8,734 nucleotides of DNA from Syntrophomonadaceae bacterium (lineage in GTDB: Bacteria; Bacillota; Dethiobacteria; DTU022; UBA8154). How positions within the stretch are numbered: position 1 is the stretch's first letter; every line of letters starts with the position of its first letter. The DNA lies in contig SKTJ01000212.1 in assembly GCA_007122565.1 (NCBI GenBank), positions 1 through 8,734 of the forward strand. The letters are read 5' to 3'. Made by a program: the position numbers and the translations under genes. Shown piece by piece: positions 1 through 5,136 of the stretch. The notes under the pieces were generated by a model. That model searched no databases, was not told the DNA's origin, and saw only the letters and a list, made by a program, of their open reading frames with translations.

Positions 1-165
1 CGCTCAAACACGTAGCATGTGGAAACCCCGGTCCGGCAAAGCCTTTTGATCGAGCCTGAACGGTTACTCACAGGTAATCCTGAACCCCTTTGTGCTATTT
101 TCAAGAGAGCTGAGTTGTTACGCATGGACAAATAATTAGAAGGCTTGTGAATAGGCCGGAAATAT
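1..165. other. Upstream stretch with no recognisable gene
   Basis: All three forward frames hit stops within about 60 bases. I see no tRNA, riboswitch core or repeat here. The frame starting at base 3 stays open for about 18 codons to a TGA at 57-59, so this could be the last few codons of an upstream gene, but the peptide is too short to recognise. Confidence 0.4.
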
Positions 166-195
166 TTGACCATGGTTCAGTTCTTACGGTATAAT
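166..195 (+). promoter_or_regulatory. Sigma-A-like promoter of the DUF134-dehydrogenase operon
   Basis: A TTGACC -35 box at 166-171 is separated by 18 bp from a perfect TATAAT -10 box at 190-195. Transcription would start near 202, giving an untranslated leader of about 48 nt before the ATG at 250. The 8-bp palindrome ACCATGGT (169-176) overlaps the -35 box and spacer, and a 10-bp palindrome TTTCCGGAAA (223-232) sits in the leader next to the ribosome binding site. Either could be an operator, but that is inference. Confidence 0.65.
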
Positions 196-249
196 AAACG
201 GCAATAGTGTAATTTGTCATTTTTTCCGGAAAGGAGTGTAGCAAAAACC

Positions 250-801
250 ATGCCCCGACCCCCAAAAAAGCGTAATATTGATTTTTTACCCGACCTCACC
301 TATTTTAAACCGGCCGGTGTACCCCTGAAAAACCTCAGGGAAGTATCCCTCGGTTTTGAGGAACTGGAAGCCATTCGCCTCAAAGACCTGGAGGGTCTGG
401 AGCAAGAGGCCTGTGCCGTACGCATGGGCATATCCCGCCCTACCTTTCACCGTATCATCGTGCAGGCCCGTCAAAAACTGGCCCGGGCGCTGATCGAAGG
501 AAAAGCGATCCGCATTGAGGGAGGTAATTATCGCCTCTCCCAAAGTCTGCTTCACTGTTCCAAATGCGGTTTTACCGGGCGGGCAGTGGATCCTGGAAAA
601 GGTACGCCGGAAAAAGATAAACCGGGAAAATGTCCCCGTGAGCTTAAAGATTGCTGTCCCCGCTGCGGCTCCGAAAATGTTCAATTTGCCGCACAAAAGC
701 ATACTCCCCCCAGAGAAACACACAATCCCCCCCACCGCAGGGTGCGCAAGTCTCCTCCGGAAAAGAATGTAACAGGTGAAACGGGTAAAAACAATGATTG
801 A
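250..801 (+). CDS. DUF134 / UPF0251 family HTH and zinc-ribbon protein
   Basis: This 183-aa cytoplasmic protein has the hallmark DUF134 start MPRPPK, the YFKPAG(V)PL segment (about residues 18-26), and a sigma-factor-like helix-turn-helix at about 46-80 (core RMGISRPTFHRI). The conserved GKAIRIEGG follows at 84-92. The C-terminal half carries two CxxC knuckles, C103/C106 and C136/C139, which probably form a zinc ribbon, then a basic, proline-rich tail of about 40 residues. DNA binding is likely; targets are unknown. I chose the ATG at 250 because the family begins with MPRP and AAGGAG lies at 231-236, although the 13-nt spacing is long. An in-frame TTG at 214 would add 12 unconserved residues and lies only about 12 nt past the predicted transcription start. 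The dehydrogenase gene follows after 24 nt, so the two are almost certainly co-transcribed. Confidence 0.9.
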   Translation: MPRPPKKRNIDFLPDLTYFKPAGVPLKNLREVSLGFEELEAIRLKDLEGLEQEACAVRMGISRPTFHRIIVQARQKLARALIEGKAIRIEGGNYRLSQSLLHCSKCGFTGRAVDPGKGTPEKDKPGKCPRELKDCCPRCGSENVQFAAQKHTPPRETHNPPHRRVRKSPPEKNVTGETGKNND

Positions 802-825
802 GCTGGTATAAAAGGAGGCTGTATC

Positions 826-1902
826 ATGAAAACTTATAAGATTGCCGTAATCCCCGGAGACGGCTCTGGTCCCGAGATGGTACGGGAGGGAGTCAAGGTG
901 TTGCAAGCAGCAGCAGACCGTTTCGCTTTCAGGCTCGATTTTACCACCCTCCCCTATGGTGGGGATTATTACCTGGAAAAAGGAGAAGTACTCCCTGCCG
1001 GAGCGGTTGAAGGATTAAAACAGTTCGATGCCATTTTTCTCGGGGCGATCGGGCACCCCGATGTAAAACCGGGCATCCTGGAAAAGGGCATCCTCTTAAA
1101 TCTCCGCTTCGAACTGGATCAATACATAAACCTGCGTCCCGTCAAATTGTTCCCGGGAATTGATACACCCTTGAAAGATAAGGGACCCGCCGACATTGAT
1201 TTTGTCGTGGTGCGGGAAAATACGGAAGGCCTCTATGCCGGCAGCGGCGGGTTTCTGCGCCGCGGAACGCCGCACGAGGTGGCCATCCAGGAATCGGTAA
1301 ACACCCGTCTGGGAGTGGAAAGATGCCTGCGTTACGCGTTTCGCTACTGCCGTGAACACGGTAAAAAGAGCAAACTTACCCTTTGCGGCAAAACCAACGT
1401 CCTTACCTATGCCTTTGACCTCTGGGAGCGGGCCTTTCACGAAGTGGGAGCGGAATACCCGGATGTGACAAGGGATTACGCCCATGTGGACGCCATCTGC
1501 ATGTGGATGGTGAAGAATCCGGAACTATTTGACATCATCGTTACAGACAACATGTTCGGCGATATTATAACCGACCTGGGTGCCATGATACAGGGCGGTA
1601 TGGGAATTGCCGCAGGTGGTAACATCAACCCGGAGGGTACCTCCATGTTTGAGCCCATCGGCGGTTCCGCACCCCGCTATGCCGGAAAAAACGTAATCAA
1701 TCCCCTCGCCTCCATCTGTGCCGGGGGCATGATGCTGGAACACCTGGGGGAAACAGAAGCCGCAGCCGCGGTTGAGCAGTCAGTGATGACCATCTGCGCC
1801 ACCCGAATCAAAAGCCTGGGAGCCGGGCGCATGGGTTACAGTACCAGCGAAGTGGGCGACTTGGTTGTAGGCGAACTACTCAGCAGTCAGAATGAGAAAT
1901 AA
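826..1902 (+). CDS. Isocitrate/isopropylmalate dehydrogenase family oxidative decarboxylase
   Basis: This 358-aa enzyme should oxidise and decarboxylate a 2-hydroxy acid with a metal and NAD(P)+. Visible family residues are the GDGSGPE N-terminal loop (11-17), substrate arginines R94, R104 and R130, catalytic Y137 and K189, metal-binding D222, D246 and D250, and the family signature NMFGDIITD (242-250). The substrate is uncertain. The RENTEG loop (130-135) matches isocitrate, tartrate/D-malate and archaeal-type enzymes rather than the RELTGG loop of classical LeuB, and no leuA, leuC or leuD is adjacent. The cofactor loop reads GGSAPRYAGK (279-288), where NAD-dependent LeuB has HGSAPDIAGK. Arg-Tyr here resembles the Lys-Tyr of NADP-dependent isocitrate dehydrogenase, so NADP+ use is inferred. 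Automatic annotation may well call it 3-isopropylmalate dehydrogenase. It has a strong AAAGGAGG site (811-818) 7 nt before the ATG, and is the second gene of the operon. Confidence 0.88.
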   Translation: MKTYKIAVIPGDGSGPEMVREGVKVLQAAADRFAFRLDFTTLPYGGDYYLEKGEVLPAGAVEGLKQFDAIFLGAIGHPDVKPGILEKGILLNLRFELDQYINLRPVKLFPGIDTPLKDKGPADIDFVVVRENTEGLYAGSGGFLRRGTPHEVAIQESVNTRLGVERCLRYAFRYCREHGKKSKLTLCGKTNVLTYAFDLWERAFHEVGAEYPDVTRDYAHVDAICMWMVKNPELFDIIVTDNMFGDIITDLGAMIQGGMGIAAGGNINPEGTSMFEPIGGSAPRYAGKNVINPLASICAGGMMLEHLGETEAAAAVEQSVMTICATRIKSLGAGRMGYSTSEVGDLVVGELLSSQNEK

Positions 1903-1938
1903 TCTAATTTAAGGTTGTAAAAACCAATTTAAAAAAAC

Positions 1939-1979
1939 AACATCCCCTATTTCTATTAGAAATGGGGGATGTTTTGCTT
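1939..1979 (+). terminator. Rho-independent terminator after the dehydrogenase, possibly bidirectional
   Basis: A 15-bp stem with one G-U wobble (1939-1953 with 1959-1973) closes a 5-nt TATTA loop. On the + strand it is followed by TTTTGCTT. On the - strand the same stem is followed by a stronger run (TTGTTTTTTT, complement of 1931-1940), so it could also stop leftward transcription. It lies 36 nt after the dehydrogenase stop codon. Confidence 0.9.
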
Positions 1980-2140
1980 AAATGTTACCCTTGAGATGAG
2001 ATTCAAAGGATTACTTTGAAAAATTTCATTCTTTGATAATTCAGATGGGGAATCATCTGTTGTATCCATTTGTTCTTATAAAGAATATGCTAAGTAACCT
2101 GTTTTTTTTGGGTTAATAAAAAATATTGGTTTGAAAAAAA
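1980..2140 (+). promoter_or_regulatory. AT-rich leader with two small hairpins ahead of the orphan gene
   Basis: Two perfect short inverted repeats lie in tandem: TTCAAAG/CTTTGAA (2002-2008 and 2014-2020, 5-nt loop) and CAGATG/CATCTG (2042-2047 and 2054-2059, 6-nt loop). A third, weaker one (TAACC 2095-2099 / GGTTA 2111-2115) encloses a run of eight T. No -35/-10 pair with normal spacing stands out. The nearest candidates are TTGTAT (2060-2065) with GAATAT (2083-2088). These may be protein-binding or RNA structures, but nothing matches a riboswitch I know. Confidence 0.3.
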
Positions 2141-2153
2141 GAAGGGGGTAAAT

Positions 2154-2546
2154 ATGGTCGACTTTCTTAAGAATCCTTTAGTGCAATATATCCCCATAAG
2201 AGTTAGCAACTCCAGCGAAGGATTTTGGCAAAATCCTTTATATAATGATTCGGAAATTTTTGTATATAAAGACCTTGAAGATTTATCAGCCACTCTTTCC
2301 CAATTGAGATTACCGCAAATCAACCCTCTCCCTGAGGATAATCTGGCAATAGTAGCCCTAAATTTCAAAGCAGAAAGGATTTATTACCGTTTCCTTACTG
2401 TTAAGCTTATTGGGCAAAAGAAAAAGGATTACTATCATATATTTTCTATTACAAATAAATATTTTCCCAAACGTATCCGTCTCCTTCACTTCACCCTTTT
2501 TACTCAAGCAGGCGAGAAATTAGCTTGGAAGAATATTAAGATTTAA
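2154..2546 (+). CDS. Hypothetical 130-aa soluble protein
   Basis: I do not recognise this protein. The ATG follows a good ribosome binding site (GAAGGGGG, 2141-2148, 5-nt spacing), and the frame is open to a TAA at 2544-2546, so it is probably real. It has no signal peptide, no membrane helix and no cysteine. The first ~30 residues look loosely ordered (SNSSEGFWQNP). The rest alternates hydrophobic and basic residues in a way that suggests a small beta-rich fold, ending in a basic tail (KLAWKNIKI). A hand count over 2161-2520 gives about 35% GC, against roughly 60% in a sampled stretch of the dehydrogenase gene, so base use differs sharply from the flanking operons and suggests later acquisition. 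An 85-nt gap leads to the small membrane protein, which may be co-transcribed. Confidence 0.65.
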   Translation: MVDFLKNPLVQYIPIRVSNSSEGFWQNPLYNDSEIFVYKDLEDLSATLSQLRLPQINPLPEDNLAIVALNFKAERIYYRFLTVKLIGQKKKDYYHIFSITNKYFPKRIRLLHFTLFTQAGEKLAWKNIKI

Positions 2547-2631
2547 TAAAAAATATAGCTTGTATCAGCAGGTATTTGGCAGATTATACCGAATACGTTA
2601 ATTAAGATTTAACAAATCGAGGGGGATAACC

Positions 2632-2808
2632 ATGCAGAAAAAGATGATTTACCGCCAGTGGGTTTTGTTTATTATCTTCTTTGTTATTGGCCTTTGGGGC
2701 TTGGTGAGGGTTTTTATGGAGGGTTTTCAATTCATACCCTTTTTATTCACTATACTCCAAATCATGGCTTCGCTCTTGCTGTTAAAATGGAATATATTTG
2801 ATAATTGA
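2632..2808 (+). CDS. Small two-helix membrane protein, 58 aa
   Basis: The ATG at 2632 is preceded by GAGGGGG (2619-2625) with 6-nt spacing, one of the better ribosome binding sites in the window, and the frame ends at TGA 2806-2808. The peptide starts MQKKMIYRQ, a basic cytoplasmic-looking end. A hydrophobic helix at about residues 10-27 follows (core VLFIIFFVIGLWGLV), then a short loop with one Glu, a second helix at about 33-51 (core FIPFLFTILQIMASLLLL), and the tail KWNIFDN. I do not recognise the family. The proper Shine-Dalgarno, charge pattern and helix lengths argue that it is genuine. It lies in the same AT-rich islet as the preceding orphan gene and could act with it, but nothing shows this directly. 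Confidence 0.6.
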   Translation: MQKKMIYRQWVLFIIFFVIGLWGLVRVFMEGFQFIPFLFTILQIMASLLLLKWNIFDN

Positions 2809-2858
2809 TAAGGGCAGTATTATAGCAGTGAATATTGTCGATTGTTTCTGTAAACGTA

Positions 2859-2889
2859 GCAAAGGGGACAGACCCTTTTAAAGCTTTGC
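2859..2889. repeat. REP-like palindrome containing GGGGACAGACCC
   Basis: Two nested inverted repeats occur in 31 bases: outer GCAAAG (2859-2864) with CTTTGC (2884-2889), and inner AAAGGG (2861-2866) with CCCTTT (2873-2878) around a GACAGA loop. From memory, GGGGACAGACCC-type palindromes are scattered between genes in many bacterial genomes and resemble elements associated with REP/IS200-like transposases. It lies between convergent genes, a typical place for such elements, and might also act as a weak transcription stop for the leftward TagA gene. Only one copy is visible here. Confidence 0.45.
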
Positions 2890-2935
2890 GCGAGGGCCTG
2901 TTGAAGAAGCATTCTTTGGACTCACTGATTTTTTT

Positions 2936-3757
2936 TTATTCTTTATTTTTAAAAAGTCGTCTACCTGCCACCTTTAACAGGAAAAGGGGAATAGCAGACA
3001 TGCGGTGCAGACGGGAAGGCTCCCTTAGCAGTCGGTAAAACCACTCCAACCCGGCCCGCTGCATCCAGCGTGGTGCACGACGTACCTTGCCGGCCAGCAC
3101 GTCCAGGCTCCCTCCCACGCCGATGGCAACACAGGGCGGCAGCTTATCCTTATGGCGATAGATCCATTTCTCCTGCCGGGGTGCACCGAGGGCTACAAAG
3201 AGGAGGCGAGGCCGCCTTGCCCGTATTTGCGCTACAATTGCCTCCCCTTCCACATCGTTAAAATATCCGTGATGACTGCCGGCGATATTAAGCCCGGGGC
3301 AACACTCGTGCATACGGAGCAAAGCCTGCTGCAACACCTCTGGGCTGCTTCCCAGAAAAAAAACAGGTACCCCTTCCCGGGCCGCCTCCTGCAAACATGC
3401 CAGCATCAGGTCGAACCCGGCCACCCGCTCCGGCAGAGAAAAACCACACATGCGTGCGGCCAGCAAAACCCCTGCGCCGTCCGCCGTCACCAGTTCCGCA
3501 TCTTCCAGGATCCGGGCCAACTCCCTGTCCTGCAAGCTGGCGTAGAGCATCTCTGCGTTAGCCGTAACCACCTGACAGGCCTCCTCTGCCTCCCAGGCAC
3601 GGCGCACCGCCGCCACGGCCTGATCCATGCTTAGCACATTAACCGGTCGATTCAATATTCTTATCCGAACACTATCCGTCCCCAGCCGTCCCGGGCCGCC
3701 GGATGCATCACCGGCTACCGCCGCTTTAGGATTGTTTGATATTGTTCCCCTTGACAT
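2936..3757 (-). CDS. tagA: WecB/TagA/CpsF family glycosyltransferase
   Basis: This 273-aa GT26-family enzyme probably adds a sugar (ManNAc in true TagA) to a lipid-linked GlcNAc, an early step in making a wall teichoic acid or similar polymer at the inner membrane face. The conserved TANAEM (65-70), ADGAGV (92-97, with the likely catalytic Asp 93), RVAGFDL (111-117), ALGAPRQEKW (189-198) and GVGGSLDVLAG (213-223) are all present. The arginine-rich C-terminal segment RAPRWMQRAGLEW...RLLREPSRLHR is also there, so the protein is complete. The ATG at 3757 was chosen because GGTGGAG precedes it and no later in-frame start leaves the fold intact. It gives about 30 unconserved N-terminal residues and overlaps the LCP gene by 32 nt. 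The frame is open further upstream (to 3862), but that would be antisense-like extra sequence inside LCP. The sugar specificity is not shown by the sequence. Confidence 0.9.
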   Translation of the reverse strand: MSRGTISNNPKAAVAGDASGGPGRLGTDSVRIRILNRPVNVLSMDQAVAAVRRAWEAEEACQVVTANAEMLYASLQDRELARILEDAELVTADGAGVLLAARMCGFSLPERVAGFDLMLACLQEAAREGVPVFFLGSSPEVLQQALLRMHECCPGLNIAGSHHGYFNDVEGEAIVAQIRARRPRLLFVALGAPRQEKWIYRHKDKLPPCVAIGVGGSLDVLAGKVRRAPRWMQRAGLEWFYRLLREPSRLHRMSAIPLFLLKVAGRRLFKNKE

Positions 3758-4703
3758 AGCGCTCCACCAGTTGGCGGATCCCCTCCTCCTCCGGCAGCAC
3801 ATAGCTGATCCCCTGAATGCTACCCACTCTCCCAGGCAGGGTAAAGGTATTGATCTCTGCAATATCCACGCTTTTCAACTTGTTGGCCAGGATGATCGCC
3901 TGGCTTAACTCCATATCAGTCTTTATATTTTGAGCCAATTCCGGTATGAGGCGGTGCAACTTGAGCACGTTGCGAAAAGCAAGCATCTCTTCCAGTATTA
4001 CTGTAAGCAGCTTTTGCTGCCGCTGCACCCTTCCCAGATCCCCGTAACCGTCACTGCGCCAGCGAACATACTGCAGCGCCTTGTCGCCGTCCAGCAGCTG
4101 TGGCCCCGGGTCCAGCTCAATTGTTACATCGATGCCATAGTAACGCATCCTCGTCTCCACATCGTACTCAATGCCTCCCAATATATCCACAATACGCTTA
4201 AAACCGCTAAAATCAGTGGTCATATAATAATCTACTTTTATACCCAGAAATTTCTCCACCGTTTCCCGTGTCAACCCCACCTCACCGAATGCGTGAGCAT
4301 GGTTGATCTTATCCAAGCCCCGGCCCGGTATCTCCACACGCATGTCCCGCGGTATGGAAATAATATTGATCTCATCGTTGCGTTGATTGAGGGTAAGTAA
4401 CATGATTGTATCGGCTCGCATAACCTCATCACGGGAATCAAGGCCAAGCATCATGATGGTCATCACATCAGGCAGGGACTCCGGATCATCCGCAGCAGTT
4501 CCTTTGCCAGAATTATCTTTGCTTCCGGGCAGAACTACTTCATAAGCCTCGTCCCAGGCCGTCTTTAACCATCCCGCAGCAACGAGGATAAGGATAACCA
4601 TGAATATTGTCCCGTAAAAAAAGAACCCCCGTTTCTGGCCACGTTTCTTTCTTTTCTTTCCACCCTGCTTATTGTTTTGTTCTTTGCTATTTTTAACGCT
4701 CAT
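3726..4703 (-). CDS. LCP (LytR-CpsA-Psr) family cell-wall polymer ligase
   Basis: This 325-aa protein should transfer an undecaprenyl-linked glycopolymer to peptidoglycan on the outer face of the membrane. It has a very basic cytoplasmic N-terminus (KKRKKRGQKR, 16-25), one signal-anchor helix at about 27-46, a short linker, then the LCP domain from about 80. Conserved elements are LGLDSRDE...RADTIML (86-102), ISIPRDMRVEIPG (115-127), DKINHAHAFG (131-140), DILGGIEYDV (173-182), and GDKALQYVRWRSDGYGDLGR (206-225) with the arginines used for lipid-pyrophosphate binding. The start is ATG at 4703 with GAGGAAAGG upstream (AAGG about 9 nt away). It is the first gene of a leftward operon with the overlapping TagA-type transferase, which fits a wall-polymer role better than the older transcription-attenuator idea for LytR. 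Confidence 0.92.
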   Translation of the reverse strand: MSVKNSKEQNNKQGGKKRKKRGQKRGFFFYGTIFMVILILVAAGWLKTAWDEAYEVVLPGSKDNSGKGTAADDPESLPDVMTIMMLGLDSRDEVMRADTIMLLTLNQRNDEINIISIPRDMRVEIPGRGLDKINHAHAFGEVGLTRETVEKFLGIKVDYYMTTDFSGFKRIVDILGGIEYDVETRMRYYGIDVTIELDPGPQLLDGDKALQYVRWRSDGYGDLGRVQRQQKLLTVILEEMLAFRNVLKLHRLIPELAQNIKTDMELSQAIILANKLKSVDIAEINTFTLPGRVGSIQGISYVLPEEEGIRQLVERYVKGNNIKQS

Positions 4704-4762
4704 TTTAGCTAACCTTTCCTCGCTTCTATGGTTATGTATTTTCTGTCTAATCCTGACATATT

Positions 4763-4791
4763 ATTATACCTTATACCCTCTCTCAGGGAAA
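4763..4791 (-). promoter_or_regulatory. Promoter candidate of the LCP-TagA operon
   Basis: On the - strand a perfect TATAAT (complement of 4763-4768) lies 17 bp after TTTCCC (complement of 4786-4791), a poor -35 box. It lies about 60 nt before the LCP start codon with no hairpin between. A second TATA-like box (TATAAG) sits just upstream. The weak -35 suggests an activator or low basal expression, which is inference. Confidence 0.4.
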
Positions 4792-5059
4792 GAGTGGGAA
4801 ATTATTAAAATTAGATAACAAGAACTCATACTGGAGAATTCAAAAGGCTCCGATTTATGATTCCGGCGTTACTGGAGACTGTGAGCAGCCCGCCGGCAGG
4901 AAAACGAAATCTGGTTATAATACTAATATTTACCATAACCCTTACAACCATCCCTGTATAATAACAGCTTGAGAGCGAAATGGCAAAAATTCTTAGTCAG
5001 GCAGATGTATCCCCGTTAGAAGTGGGCTATCCGACTTGAGTTTTGCCTATCACCTTTTC
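4792..5059. other. Non-coding gap between envelope and efflux operons
   Basis: No confident gene is present. It contains a GC-rich inverted repeat (CCGGCG 4863-4868 / CGCCGG 4891-4896, with an inner CTG 4872-4874 / CAG 4886-4888). It also holds a possible 34-codon + strand ORF (4857-4961) and two TATAAT boxes on the + strand (4916-4921, 4957-4962) without good -35 partners. An imperfect dyad at 4995-5037 (AGTCAGG ... CCGACT, with an inner CCC/GGG) could be a poor terminator for the efflux operon, but it lacks a U-run. Confidence 0.4.
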
Positions 5060-5136
5060 TGCTTCCTGCTTCTTGCTTCTTGAATCTTACCTCCTGCCTC
5101 CTGCTTCCTGCTTCTTACTTCTTGTACCTTGTATCC
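5060..5136. repeat. Heptamer tandem array (consensus RGAAGCA on the - strand)
   Basis: Eleven consecutive 7-bp units can be read on the - strand, from 5136 down to 5060: GGATACA, AGGTACA, AGAAGTA, AGAAGCA, GGAAGCA, GGAGGCA, GGAGGTA, AGATTCA, AGAAGCA, AGAAGCA, GGAAGCA. All end in A and most differ by one or two transitions from AGAAGCA. The outermost units near 5136 are the least certain. The array spans the end of the RND pump gene, including its stop codon (5087-5089), and continues about 27 bp beyond. Confidence 0.8.

Noticed and set aside
214..249. Upstream TTG start giving a 12-residue longer DUF134 protein
   Set aside because: The family starts at MPRP, the AAGGAG site lies downstream of this TTG, and the predicted transcription start is only about 12 nt before it.
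286..906. Long open frame antisense to the DUF134 gene
   Set aside because: It is fully antisense to a well-supported family gene, has no recognisable domain, and crosses the gene boundary without its own signals.
826..1902. Naming the dehydrogenase leuB
   Set aside because: The RENTEG substrate loop, the altered cofactor loop and the lack of leu neighbours make this substrate assignment unsafe.
2901..2937. Terminator for the orphan pair at the run of nine T (2929-2937)
   Set aside because: The only preceding stem (AAGAA/TTCTT, 5 AU-rich pairs) is too weak and sits 12 nt away from the T-run.
2835..3038. 67-codon + strand frame starting with TTG
   Set aside because: It has no ribosome binding site, runs through the GGGGACAGACCC palindrome, and overlaps the 3' end of the tagA gene in antisense. 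It looks like chance reading through a repeat.
3152..3634. 160-codon + strand frame
   Set aside because: It is entirely antisense to the conserved TagA-type gene and shows no protein-family features.
3758..3862. N-terminal extension of the TagA-type protein to an upstream start
   Set aside because: It would overlap the LCP gene by 137 nt and adds an arginine- and tryptophan-rich stretch unlike the family.
4842..4900. Possible riboswitch in the gap before the LCP gene
   Set aside because: The CCGGCG/CGCCGG stem does not match any conserved riboswitch core I can recall, and it is too far from, and on an unclear strand relative to, a target gene.
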